Assembly: GCA_021399435.1 (NCBI GenBank)
Contig: JAJTUP010000096.1
Location: 62,001 to 126,000 of the forward strand
DNA length: 64,000 bases
Reading direction: 5' to 3'
Origin: Diaporthe sp. PMI_573
Lineage: Eukaryota; Ascomycota; Sordariomycetes; Diaporthales; Diaporthaceae
Shown here: piece after piece, positions 20,971-31,017 of the stretch
Position numbering within the stretch: position 1 is the stretch's first letter
How the letters are laid out: each line of letters starts with the position of its first letter
The notes under the pieces: model-generated
Databases searched by the model: none
What the model was told of the DNA's origin: nothing
What the model saw: only the letters and a program-made list of their open reading frames with translations
Position numbers and translations under genes: made by a program

Positions 20971-22613
20971 TCAAGGCTCGCAGAGCCAACTGTTACGGTA
21001 TATATTAATGTCTGCGAAGAGAACTAGTTAGCTATAGCCTGATACATACGTGCATTTTATGATATCCAGATTTTCGCTGTCCATCTCAATGGGCATATGT
21101 ATTGCTCGAAAGGGAATTTAGTAGGCGATGGCATGGTTTAGTGCCCTTTCTACTCTCCCGGGAGCTAGAACAAAAATCGAATTTTAAGACTTTCACTTAG
21201 AATCCGGATATTCGTGTACCCTCTATCGGATGCCGCGTACCATTTGCTGATTAAGCAATCTTCGGCCAATCAGAGCCTCCCATTGGGGCTTATTTACACG
21301 ACCCACCCCTTAGTGCTTTTTGGGCTCACAAAGCAAGGCAACCGCCAGCCTTAGAAGCAAAGAGCCAAAGGCACGGTTTCGCTGGCGGCTATACCCTCAA
21401 GTTTAAGACCAACGGCCAAAGAAACAGCAGACGGGGGCGCAGAGGACTGTCAACCAGCTGCCAGCCGTAGACCTAACGGCTGGCGACATTGTTGGCGACG
21501 GCGAGGGCGACGATGGCGCCAAGGAAACGCAGAACGAGATTGACGCCATGGCTCCCGGCTTTATTGACTTCACGACGAGGCAGGCAAGGGGAAGGGCAAG
21601 CAGCAGCTTGCCGCATCCATCCCCCCACAGGACGAGGACTATTAGACCGAATTAAGCCACAATGTTACACTTATCGCCAATGTTAGCCAACATTGGCCAC
21701 ATTGCTCTTGTCGTTGCCCTTATTGTTGCCTATATGACCCAGCTAATCGACTGATAAGCATTGCATCCTTAGTTGTCCAATAATGAAGATCCACGATGTC
21801 CTCATCCTCTGCGTGACCTGTAACGAGACTAGGCAGAACGTTCTATCACAGCGCAGTCTTTTCGCATCGCTAGCTAGGTTCTCCCTGCAGAGGCCGGCTT
21901 GATCCGGCCATGAGATGCCGCCCTCAATAGTTCGAGACCGGGAGACTGCTCCAGGCCAGGCCCCTTTAGCAATTAACAAAAGCGCCTTCTGCTTAATTTA
22001 CTCCGGCGAGCCTTTATACACTCTATTAAATAACCTCGGATTTTCCATACCGCTAAGCAGTATATCAGCTAAAGTATCACTTGGACCTCAGACAAATCCC
22101 CCCACACAAGCATGAATTTGTCGAATCGCTCATAAGAATTTAAGTAATTGGCGCTGATGTTGTCATTGCTAACCCCAGTGAGACAAATTTCCTGCTGCGC
22201 GATAGACTTCGCCAATGCTGTTGCCTCATAGTCGCCACACTGTTCCATGAGAATGGGTTTCGCTGTGCGATGAGAGGGGAGTCTGCTGCACCAGAAAGTA
22301 CTGTACCGTCCTTTGCCAGTAAATGTTCGGGAACAGGAACATGGTCGACTGGGGACGGACGAGAACCGGTAGGACCCTGGCCCTAACTAGAAGGTTGTTA
22401 GATGTTAACCTAGACAGGGAAGGTGCATAATAAGGTTTATATATGCTCGAAATGTAATACCATTTTTAAGATCAATCCTTTTACTTTTCACCAAGCTTTT
22501 GACGCAAACTAAGAATCTCAATTCTTATAATAGGTTTTCAATCTACACTGGTAGCTTTCTGTATAAAGATTTCATAGAATCAGTAATAAAGAATCTTTGT
22601 GCATTTCCATGGC

Positions 22614-22620
22614 TATAAAA
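22614..22620 (+). promoter_or_regulatory. TATA-like box
   Basis: TATAAAA lies about 60 bp upstream of the ATG at 22681, a plausible core-promoter spacing. It may serve that open frame. Confidence 0.3.
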
Positions 22621-22680
22621 GCCTCAAGAGTCGCACTTTCGGATGGCTGGACAGATACGTGCAATATATAGGCTGTCATA

Positions 22681-23081
22681 ATGGCGTTCACTCGGACCAG
22701 CGGGCCTGTTCTCAATATTAGCAACCTTTATGCGGATGATACACGGGCGAACAAGCTTGCTCAGTCTTTTACCGCATTAAGATTGGATGATACAGCCCAG
22801 GAGAATGAGTGCGGCATGTCATGCCACGTTCCTCCTTCTGAGTACGTTTCCGTGAGGCCTTCAATGTTACAGCAACTAACAGAGCATGATAGACCATGTC
22901 TAACAGACTCTCTTATGAGACAAAATATTCGAGAGTTTTTTAAGGACAACTATGAAAACATATTCCGTACATGGGTATCTTTATTAAAAGAAACCACGTT
23001 ATCATACGATGCATCCTCCTCAGACGAACGTGTCGTTAAGGCTTTCAGGGCGATAAACAATGTTTTTGAAAACCCAAATAC
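22681..23081 (+). pseudogene. Unrecognised gene cut by a Copia LTR
   Basis: An ATG at 22681 starts MAFTRTSGPVLNISN. The frame continues for about 133 codons as a mostly helical soluble protein (RQNIREFFKDNYENIFRTW) to ENPNT. At 23082 the sequence becomes the TGTTGG start of a putative Copia LTR, and the frame runs 13 more codons inside it before stopping. A TATA-like box upstream supports a former gene. No continuation was found beyond the element. I do not recognise the family. Confidence 0.5.
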
Positions 23082-23391
23082 TGTTGGAAGTTTTGCAGGT
23101 TCCCCTCAACTGCAGGGATGACAGGGCTGTAAAACAGGGCGATGAGGCCACCAAAGGTGGCCATGCATTGGGCTAAATTGTAGGCGAACACAGGGCACAA
23201 CACAAGGCTAAACGCAAGGCAGATTAGTGCGGCAGAGCCGCACAAAGACGTCCTGCACATAGCTATATGATGAAGCTGCTTTTCATGTATTATTGAGAAC
23301 AAGCTACATACATGCAACATCGCATTTTGAAGAATTGACACATCTTCATCATTGCACCCAACAAACCTGTTTCCTGTGCTATCTCACAACA
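23082..23391 (+). repeat. Putative 5' LTR of a Copia element
   Basis: The segment starts TGTTGG, ends ACAACA (inverted TG...CA ends), and ends immediately before a primer binding site. A second LTR was not found, so its length of about 310 bp is inferred from one copy. Confidence 0.6.
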
Positions 23392-23403
23392 GGTTATGAG
23401 CCC
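23392..23403 (+). other. Primer binding site, half-tRNA-iMet type
   Basis: GGTTATGAGCCC is complementary to the anticodon stem-loop of eukaryotic initiator tRNA-Met. Many fungal Copia elements prime from such a cut tRNA. It directly follows the LTR end. Confidence 0.7.
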
Positions 23404-23472
23404 GGCTGCCATAACTGACACCGGGTTTCTCCTCTGAATCACAAAACCAAACTACATCCTCATCTCTACAAG

Positions 23473-24901
23473 ATGCCTCCACGAAGATCGCAGCGCAATG
23501 CACAGCGCGAGTCCCCTGATCCTGTCCCTGACCCTGGTCCTGGGCATGACAATTTCAACAACCACACCGAGAGAAGCACTCTCTACCTCCCTAAAGAGCT
23601 CAGGCTTGAAGGGCCTTCCAACTGGGAACAGTACTCGCCGGCACAGACAGCCATTCTCAGAATCAACGGCCTTTACGATGCAGTCTTTGGCGACTATCCT
23701 CCCGAGGGTCAGCAAACTGAGGAGCAAATAATCAAAGCAGCAAAAGCACAAATCTCCATCAGAGCCAACTGTACTGGCGAGGCCCTCAGTCAACTCATCG
23801 GACTGACGAACCCACGAGACATGTACAATGCTCTACAGGCCTTCTGCATCGGCACAGGCCCTGTCCTTCTTCAAACGATCCTATTCCAGTTCATTCGCGT
23901 TAAAACCGCTTCCTACGAGACGATTCCTCAGTTCAACGTCGACTTCGAACGCCTTGTCAAGCTTCTCATTGAACAAAAGGAGCCCATCTCTGATACGCTC
24001 AAGAAGGTGGTCTATATGGCTGCCTGCGAGAACGAGTACCCTGAATGGACCGCAAGACAGAGGGCTCTCCTTCGCTCTCAACACCCTCCATCGCTTCGAT
24101 CGATGCAGCAAGACCTCATCGACGAGAATCGTGGTTCTGACGATAAGAATACATCTCCTTCATCGCATTGGGTCCACGGCAAGAAGACTGGCAAGAAGGA
24201 CTCCAACAAGAAGAACCGAGAGAACAAGAACAAGGACTCCAAAGGTTCCAAGTCAACACAACGGGAGACCACCCACAAGATCAACAAACATAAAGACCAC
24301 ACCTGTTCCAACTGCAAGAAGAAAGGCCATCATGAAGACAACTGTTGGCTTGCTCACAAGGACAAGAGACCTGACTGGGCTGTCAAGCTGGCCAAAGAAC
24401 TCGCTGAACACGACGCCAAGAACAAGGAGACAAACCACAGGATTGTCGAGAAGGCGTTCATGATCTTTGACGAGGAGTCCCCTGATGAATCAGGCTTCGT
24501 CACAGAGACTTGCCAGGCTTCCCTAGAGCATCTTCGCTCCTTGGTAAAATGGCTTTTCGATACAGGCTCTACAGTTCATATCTGTAACGATCGAAGTCTC
24601 TTCATAGATCTCAAACCGGCGGGCAGAACAGTCCTAATAACAGGCGGTGGAAAGGTCTACCCATCTGGCAGAGGAACTGTCAGAAAGACATTTATCAACA
24701 AGAATGGAGAGGAGGGCATCGTTGTTCTGAAGGACACTCTCTTCATTCCCGAGTTTCCAGTCAACATCATGTCTGGACTAAGGCTCTATAAGAACGGCGG
24801 CTGGGTTGACGGCAAAGACCTCTACGATCCAACAGGAGATCTCTTTGGCCAACTCTACATTGGAGATGACGGTCTCTATATCAACACCGAAGAGACCGAA
24901 G
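23473..24901 (+). pseudogene. Copia gag-protease frame, cut by an hAT element
   Basis: An ATG at 23473 opens an uninterrupted frame. Residues 45-220 match Copia gag. A Lys-rich linker and a CCHC zinc knuckle follow (CSNCKKKGHHEDNC, residues 278-291). The aspartic protease active site is DTGS (residues 363-366) in KWLFDTGSTVHICN. The frame is clean to codon 476, where the terminal repeat of the hAT element begins at 24902; the last seven residues before the stop are read from that repeat. Integrase and most of reverse transcriptase are absent; only a possible YVDD-like scrap lies on the far side. The copy is defective. Confidence 0.9.
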
Positions 24902-24920
24902 CAGTGTGTCCAATAGTCAG
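24902..24920 (+). repeat. hAT left terminal inverted repeat
   Basis: CAGTGTGTCCAATAGTCAG, matching the reverse complement of 28174-28192 exactly. One mismatch later the match continues with TAAC. Confidence 0.95.
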
Positions 24921-24942
24921 GTAACGGGAAAAATGGAGGTTA

Positions 24943-24992
24943 TAACGTACCTAACGGTTGGATTTCCAACTTTGTAACGTCCCTAACGGTTG
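24943..24992 (+). repeat. hAT left subterminal repeats
   Basis: Two 18-bp motifs lie at 24943 (TAACGTACCTAACGGTTG) and 24975 (TAACGTCCCTAACGGTTG). Further TAACGG words follow to 25045. Motifs of this kind often bind hAT transposases. Confidence 0.75.
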
Positions 24993-25334
24993 AAAATAAG
25001 CCGTTAACGGCTTGTCAAACGTTAACTAACTGGTAACGGTTGGAATTTCCTAAATAGGTAACCCATGATAGAAACTCGTTGGTGCTGAAGGGGATTTACA
25101 CCAAATTAAGCTTTGCAAGCAATATATTCCCATGTTTCATTCAGGTTTTATCTTTCTCTCAACTTCTGATAAAGAACAATGTCCAATCTATAAAAAAAAA
25201 TCCGCCTATCGAGCCTCAGTATGCAAAGCGCCGCTATCAAGCTCCCACAGGTACAACTCTGCCGGTCTAGCCTCTGCTAGCGGAGTATCAGTCATACCGC
25301 CGTCACTATGAGCACTAATCCAGCTAGCCCATAC

Positions 25335-27704
25335 CTATCCTGCTAGCATATCCCTCCGCCGCCGCTGCTCATGGCCGCGGCGTAACCAGTTCTTGAGACA
25401 TTCGTTCGCTTCAATTGTGACAGATCCAAGCCGATTGCGTTCGTCGGTGATTAGGCGTTTGGACTGACTGAAGACACGTTCGCACTCGGCGCTCATAGCT
25501 GGGATAGAGAAAAGATCAAAAGCCATTTGGGTAAGGATCGGATAGGACTTCTCGCGCTCGCGCCACCAAGTCAGCGGCTCTTCGACAAAGGGTTCAACAA
25601 CGTCTTCATCATAGAGGTAGCGCTCAAATTCGTCGACCATTCTGCGCCTCTTTCGCCTGTCGCTATTGCTATCCACATCAACGCTGCGGTCAAGCCTTCT
25701 ATGTAGTTTGAAGCGGCCCAGCTCTGGCGTTTGCTGAGGTTGCTCAGTTTGCTGCGGAGGAGAAGCTGGCTCCGTAATGCTGTATTTTGTTGCATACTCG
25801 TTGTATAGCTGGCGGACGTCTGGCTCAACAGTGTCCACCCAGATCTCGTGTGATCGCCACTTATCCTTAAAGTAAAGCAGCTTGAAGCTTGGGACGAGAC
25901 AAATCGCGGCACGGTAGTACGGTGTCTTTGCTGTCAAGTCGAAATATTTCATAAGCTTCGCATAGCCAGCATCGAGTCCTGCAACATAGTAGTTAGAATA
26001 GGACCTAGGGTCTGCAGCAACTGCAGCTTTTTCTTCCTGCAGTAAGCCGTCAAGGATGTCCATCATCTCCAACGCCTGCCAAAGAGCGCCGTAGTTGCCG
26101 TGTATGGCATGGCCTTCCAGCTCGAGGGTAGCGTCTTTAAAGGGCTTTAGCAGAGCGACAAATCTCTGGATTTCCTCCCAATCGCTTCTCTTGAGGAAGT
26201 CCTGGCTCAAATCATAATCTGCGTCCCTCTCCCACTGTGCACAAAACAACTCAATTGCATTCCTAAGCTTAAGCGCGCGCTCAAGCATAGAGAAGGTTGA
26301 ATTCCACCGGATCCCGCCGTCCTTGATAAGCTGTAGGCTGAAAAGCTCATCATCTTGCAGGGCCTCGGCTTGTAGAGTCTCGAAATGCTGTCGGCGCTGA
26401 TCTGAGCGTGTAATGTAGCGAACAATATTATGAACTTTGCCGATAACGCCTCGTTGCCGCCAGATCGAGAAGGATTCTTGGTCGTTACAACACTGGAGCT
26501 GTCGTTCGGCCTTACTCACACCTTTGCCATAGAGAATTGCCTTGACAACGAGGTTGATAACGTGGCCAGAACAGCGGAGTCGTCTCCAGTCCGGATCGAA
26601 ACCAAATCGCGTAGCTAGTTGTAACACGGCGCGATCGTTATCCTTGGCGTTATCCATCATGAAACAACCAAGCTTCGGCTCGAGATCGTACTGCGTAACT
26701 ACGCTAATAAGGCAATTTGCTATATTTTCGCCTGAGTGAGAACCATATAGCCGCGGGAGGCCGAGAAGAGCTTGATGATTGGTGTAGTCCACGCCTAGTA
26801 AGCGGAGGTTAAAAGTTGGATTAAGCCTTATATAATAAAACGTCTGAATAGTAAAGGGTATCACATATATATACGTACCTACAAAGTGCGCAACTACGCC
26901 GCAGAGGCTCATCCCACTAGTTGACGTCCATAAGTCGCAGCTTAGGTGGACCGCACTCCTACATTCCTTCAACTCAACCTTCAAACTCTCCCTGCGTGTT
27001 TCAAATGCAGCCATTATCCAACTGCTCAGCGTCGTCGCGGACGTAGGGAGAAGCCGCTCTAACTCAGGCCTCCCATACGAGAGTAAGTCACACGTATCTC
27101 CGGCAGTTGCGCTTCGAAAGCTCACGTCGTGAGCAACAACCCAGTCCAGATACTGCTGCCTGTAGTCTTCCCCAGTAATAGGAGTCCGTAGTGGACCAAA
27201 GCTATTAGCCTTCTTACTTCGATCCCATGGGTTGGAAACCCGGATATGCTGAGGAACTTCGCCGTCCTCAGAAATGCCGTGTTTGTGCTTTAAATGGTAG
27301 GCGATCGCACTATTTCCGTTGTATTTAAATATTGTAGAACAGTCGCTGCCAGTCTCATGGCATCTCCGACAAAGCCAGTACTGCTCATTTTCTGACTCGA
27401 TATTGGCACCGTGGTCCCAAATCCAGGACTTCTTTGTCTTGCCGGTTGTACGCTTGTGCTTCATATAGTAGTGCGCATCGCTTAGACGTTTGTTGTTGTA
27501 CTGGAGAGCACCCCAGCGAATCGGGAAGGCACCATCGGCAAGAGGTCTCGGAGCTCGGACAGATGAAGGAGATGACAAGGGCCCAGTTGAAGGCGTGGTC
27601 GATTTCTTGGCAGAGGACTCGATTGATGGTTGGATTGAGAGCTCCGTAAATTGGTCTGCTGAACGCGACGATGACGGCGTGGAGGAGAAGGACGGGGCCG
27701 ACAT
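25335..27704 (-). CDS. hAT family transposase
   Basis: The start is the ATG at 27704 (MSAPSFSSTPSS). The frame is open to 25335. An 84-bp in-frame intron is likely at 26795-26878 (donor GTACGT, acceptor CTAG), joining HFVG to VDYTNHQALLG; this gives about 761 residues. A BED zinc finger lies near residues 100-140 (WLCRRCHE, then HLKHKHG). The RNase H-like core follows (SCDLWTSTSG, GCFMMDNAKDNDRA). The hAT dimerisation domain closes the protein (SAECERVFSQSKRLIT, NECLKNWLRRG). It would cut and reinsert the element in the nucleus. No stop or frameshift is seen, so this copy may be active. Catalytic acidic residues were not all assigned. Confidence 0.92.
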   Translation of the reverse strand: MSAPSFSSTPSSSRSADQFTELSIQPSIESSAKKSTTPSTGPLSSPSSVRAPRPLADGAFPIRWGALQYNNKRLSDAHYYMKHKRTTGKTKKSWIWDHGANIESENEQYWLCRRCHETGSDCSTIFKYNGNSAIAYHLKHKHGISEDGEVPQHIRVSNPWDRSKKANSFGPLRTPITGEDYRQQYLDWVVAHDVSFRSATAGDTCDLLSYGRPELERLLPTSATTLSSWIMAAFETRRESLKVELKECRSAVHLSCDLWTSTSGMSLCGVVAHFVGTYIYVIPFTIQTFYYIRLNPTFNLRLLGVDYTNHQALLGLPRLYGSHSGENIANCLISVVTQYDLEPKLGCFMMDNAKDNDRAVLQLATRFGFDPDWRRLRCSGHVINLVVKAILYGKGVSKAERQLQCCNDQESFSIWRQRGVIGKVHNIVRYITRSDQRRQHFETLQAEALQDDELFSLQLIKDGGIRWNSTFSMLERALKLRNAIELFCAQWERDADYDLSQDFLKRSDWEEIQRFVALLKPFKDATLELEGHAIHGNYGALWQALEMMDILDGLLQEEKAAVAADPRSYSNYYVAGLDAGYAKLMKYFDLTAKTPYYRAAICLVPSFKLLYFKDKWRSHEIWVDTVEPDVRQLYNEYATKYSITEPASPPQQTEQPQQTPELGRFKLHRRLDRSVDVDSNSDRRKRRRMVDEFERYLYDEDVVEPFVEEPLTWWREREKSYPILTQMAFDLFSIPAMSAECERVFSQSKRLITDERNRLGSVTIEANECLKNWLRRGHEQRRRRDMLAG

Positions 27705-28080
27705 GGTGGTGTGTACTGCCGGAAATTTTCCGTTGCGCGTACGTGTAGGGAGCGTTGCTATATGCAAAAAGAGATGCTGAGTCTAGATGGGAGGGCAAGT
27801 TGAAGTTCGAACGGAGGCCGCCAAAACTCTCGCTAAGACGCGTTACGCGTCGCGCATCTGGCACGTCGAACGGAATGGCTCGGGACGGCCAGGTCGGGAC
27901 AATCAAATGACAGGGATTAATGCGCTAAGCAAGGGGTTGAGAGACGCCGTCTCTGGGCTAGGATCTGAATAGGAAAAACTCGGTCTTTACATCGAGTTGA
28001 GATCCACTAATAGGTATCTGGGACGGTTTTAGAAAACCCCCCTCTAAATCCAACCGTTAACTAGTTAACTGACAAGCTTA

Positions 28081-28130
28081 TAACGTCCCTAACGGTTGAA
28101 ATGAGGAACTTATAACGTCCCTAACGGTTG
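28081..28130 (+). repeat. hAT right subterminal repeats
   Basis: TAACGTCCCTAACGGTTG occurs exactly at 28081 and 28113. Both copies have the same orientation as those at the left end, so the motifs are direct, not inverted, across the element. Confidence 0.8.
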
Positions 28131-28173
28131 GTATTACGTAAGCCGTTAACTGGTCCGTTATCCAAATGGTTAA

Positions 28174-28192
28174 CTGACTATTGGACACACTG
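28174..28192 (-). repeat. hAT right terminal inverted repeat
   Basis: Reverse complement of the left terminus, 19 of 19 bases. Confidence 0.95.
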
Positions 28193-28235
28193 TGTACGGT
28201 TGACGACCTCTACTTCATCATAGGCCGATGAAATT
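28193..28235 (+). other. Possible scrap of Copia reverse transcriptase
   Basis: One plus-strand frame starting at the edge of the hAT reads VDDLYFIIG, like the YVDD active-site block of Copia reverse transcriptase. Homology ends within 15 residues, so this may be chance. If real, about 2 kb of Copia pol has been lost between the two flanks. Confidence 0.3.
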
Positions 28236-28444
28236 CCTTAAAGAAACAGTCTCAGAGAGGTGGAGTTACATGTCTGCTACTGCTTAGTTTTGTATTCACA
28301 TATTCGGACCTCGCCAGATAAACTAAGACCTAGGACACAAGCGCCGACACTACGGCCAGTAGTCCTCAAGCGGTATTGGTACAAGGTCACATACGGGGAG
28401 GCGAGCCAGGGAAGAAGCTGCTGTTGTCACGAGAGTCCAAGCTA

Positions 28445-30073
28445 GCCGTTCTGGTACTGTATCTCTAACATCCCCTCGAGAATGTTCACCTGAGCGGTGG
28501 CCAGCCGTGTATGCACTGCCTCAGCCGCCCGGTCCGCCTGTTCACCGATCTGTTCTTCGACCTGCTCTTCTACATAGTCTCGCATCTCATCTTTCAGATC
28601 CCCTCGGAGGCCATCCATATCCATATACCAGTACGAGATTCTTCCGTCATCCTCTGGCCAATATCAGAGAACCACAGCAGATCAATGAGGCGACGCGACA
28701 GACTCTGAATTGGGTGTCATTCGCGTTCGTCGAGTGGATGACCTGGCAAGGGTTGGTTTCGGAACGTTCTCAAATTTGAGTCTTGCTTCTGCTAACATCG
28801 TCATACCTAGTATCGGAGACCTCATCAATGATTGGCGACGCACCCTTGATCTCGAACCAGTGCCATTCACAGAAGGCCCGCTGCTTGCCGAGAAACTTTG
28901 TATTCCGACAACTTACTGCTGGTCGCCGGCATTGATACCTAAGCCTATGGATTGGCCAGAATTCATAGGTTCGTCCAGAAACTCACGTATACTATCCACT
29001 TCAAGTTGTCGAGACTAAGACTCGAACAGATGTCTGCGGATTCTTCTTCCGCGAGGAGCCGCAATATTCCCCTCCAACTGAGATCGCGAGCTTTCTGAAA
29101 CAAGGGCCGGCTCCGATTTACGTCGGATTCGGCAGCATTGTCATCGACAACCCAGAAAGGCTGACCGAAATGATCCTTGAGGCGGCGAGCACGATTGGCG
29201 CACGACTGATAGTGTCCCGGGGCTGGAGCAAATTAGGCAGCTCTCGGGAAAGTAACGATCGTGTATTATTCATCGACGACTGCCCCCACGAGTGGCTCTT
29301 CAAACACGTTGCCGCAGTGGTTCACCATGGTGGCGCAGGCACTGCGGCATGCGGCCTTCGCTTCGCCCGGCCGACCTTTGTGGTGCCGTTCTTTGGAGAG
29401 TAAGTGTGTCACGAAATCTTTTGGATTTCAAAGTGCTAACGTCTCGCGTCTGTGTAGTCAGTTCTTCTGGGGCGAAATGGTCGCTCGTGCGGGCGCAGGA
29501 CCAAAGGGTATCCCGCATAAAGACCTGAACGTGAAGAACATCACCGAGGCATTGAGGTATTGCATGTCCCCAGAGGCATCAGAAGCAGCTCTCGCAATTT
29601 CTGAAAAGATGAAGGGTGATTCTGGTGTGAAGGCGGCTGTGCGCAGCTTCCACAAGCACCTCCCAACACAGGGGATGCGGTGTCAGCTTGCCGAGGATAA
29701 GGTAGCCATGTGGACTTACCACCGCCAAGGCAAGCAGATAATACTGTCAGAATTCGCTGCAGATATACTTGTACGGCTTCCAGAGTTGCATGCAGTGCTA
29801 AATATCCCCGCCGAGCCTCATGGCGGGATACGATTAATCCTGAGGCTCAGCGCGAGAAAGCAGAGGCTGGGCTCCGAACGGAGAGGGAGCAGACCCGGAG
29901 TCTTGCCTCTGAGCTCTGCGAAAAGTTCACCGCGGCCCTCGACTCATCGCTTGGCCAGCAGGGTGCGCAACATCGCCATGTTATTTTGGGCCGGCCGTGC
30001 AATGTGCATGACGATAAGACCAACATCGTTTCGAGAACAAACAATAAGTCGTACGTTGGGTTCAACTCAGTGA
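28445..30073 (+). pseudogene. Sterol 3-beta-glucosyltransferase (UGT80/Atg26-like) pseudogene
   Basis: Exons end and restart at three good introns: 28752-28810, 28969-29029 and 29400-29457. They read RFFRHPLANI, NWVSFAFVEWMTWQG, IGDLINDWRRTL, DVCGFFFREEP, PIYVGFGSI, VVHHGGAGTAACGL, RPTFVVPFFG and DQFFWG. This is the UDP-glucose-binding half of sterol glucosyltransferases, with its HHGGAGT nucleotide-sugar motif. The acceptor-binding N-terminal half is mostly lost. A frameshift lies near 28630, between IHIHIP and TSTRFF. The N-terminal GT28 domain and any GRAM/PH domains are missing. Near 29830 the best frame probably shifts again. The splice sites are intact, so decay followed truncation. These enzymes glucosylate ergosterol at membranes. 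Confidence 0.85.
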
Positions 30074-30329
30074 GGCCACCGTCGTTTCCTGTTGATCGCT
30101 CAAGGCGTGATGGACGCGCGTTCTGAAGCGAGTAGAGGGACCCCAGAGGGGAAGCAATACTTGCCTCAAGACGATGGGTACGTTTGACGATAGACGGAGC
30201 TAATTAGATATCTCGGCATATGTCAATAGCAATACCCCGGAAAGCGCTCCATGTCCTCCCTGTTTCGTTTCTCCCTTTGTGTCCCGTCCCAGTGCTGTAG
30301 TTTTTTTGTGAATAGCCTTAGACTCGGAT

Positions 30330-30480
30330 GATAGGGAAAACGTGAGCGACAGGGTTTTGGCGTGTGAAGGTGAGATGCTGAACGATATTGGTGCAGAGAA
30401 TTGTTTTCCCAGAACCTGCAGCTCCATAACCAATAAGAACAGGCACACCCGTGACCGTCCGGCGCATGAGTCACTGACGA
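30330..30480 (-). pseudogene. NACHT-type NTPase Walker A fragment
   Basis: The minus strand reads VPVLIGYGAAGSGKTILCTN, a complete P-loop with the context of fungal NACHT proteins, followed by about 20 codons to a stop near 30330. No other part of the protein was found, so it is a small relic. Confidence 0.6.
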
Positions 30481-30624
30481 CTAGCAATCTATATAAAACG
30501 CGTCAATCTGCGTTATGTTTTTGATCCAACAACGCCCGTTTTCAAACTGCTTGCCGAAATTAATGGAAATATTATTCAAAATCCAGACATTCGACTTGCG
30601 CCAGACTTCCCCTGCCTCGATGAC

Positions 30625-31017
30625 ATGGAGGACTTCAGAGCATTTGATCGAGACAAGGGTATTCCCGACGGCGACTGCGATCTTTCTAATCCGTATCTTT
30701 CATTACAAGCCAACTACGCTACAGACTCTGTTCATATTAGTCAGACCTACGATTTGGACGCAAAGCGATTGGCGGAATACGCCATAAAATACATGGACAG
30801 CCATAATTACCGATACATTCAATCGATTCAGACAGAAAAAGAAGACATTTCACACGGGGGCCAAGACTGTCGGCTTCCTATAGGCTCCCTCAAACGGAAC
30901 AACGGCAATCATGTGGATTATTACCAGCGCTTTGACAACTTGATGCTCACGATAAGGAATTACTATATCTCGAAAGAGGACTCCACACCAAAGGACTCGG
31001 AGGTTCGACAAACATAG
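30625..31017 (+). CDS. Unrecognised hydrophilic open frame
   Basis: An ATG at 30625 opens 130 codons (MEDFRAFDRDKGIPDGD). The same frame is also open upstream to about 30520. It is Tyr, Asp and Asn rich, soluble and without repeats. I do not recognise it. It could be the end of a degraded gene. Confidence 0.25.
   Translation: MEDFRAFDRDKGIPDGDCDLSNPYLSLQANYATDSVHISQTYDLDAKRLAEYAIKYMDSHNYRYIQSIQTEKEDISHGGQDCRLPIGSLKRNNGNHVDYYQRFDNLMLTIRNYYISKEDSTPKDSEVRQT

Larger units (their letters stand above)
20143..22680. other. Long stretch without a supported gene
   Basis: About 2.5 kb. It includes the inverted gene-fragment copy at 20940-20970. A Gly/Asp-rich frame near 21430-21650 (AGDIVGDGEGDDGAKE) has no ATG start and no recognised domain. 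From 22400 the DNA is AT-rich. Confidence 0.4.
24902..28192 (-). mobile_element. Full-length hAT DNA transposon
   Basis: The element is 3,291 bp long. Its ends are 19-bp perfect inverted repeats (CAGTGTGTCCAATAGTCAG). Inside each end lie repeated TAACGTCCCTAACGGTTG motifs. It carries a single minus-strand transposase gene without stops. The expected 8-bp target duplication is not seen: the left flank is GACCGAAG and the right is TGTACGGT. Left of it is Copia gag-protease; to the right is at most a scrap of Copia reverse transcriptase. Either the flanks were rearranged after insertion or the element was shuffled by recombination. Confidence 0.9.
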
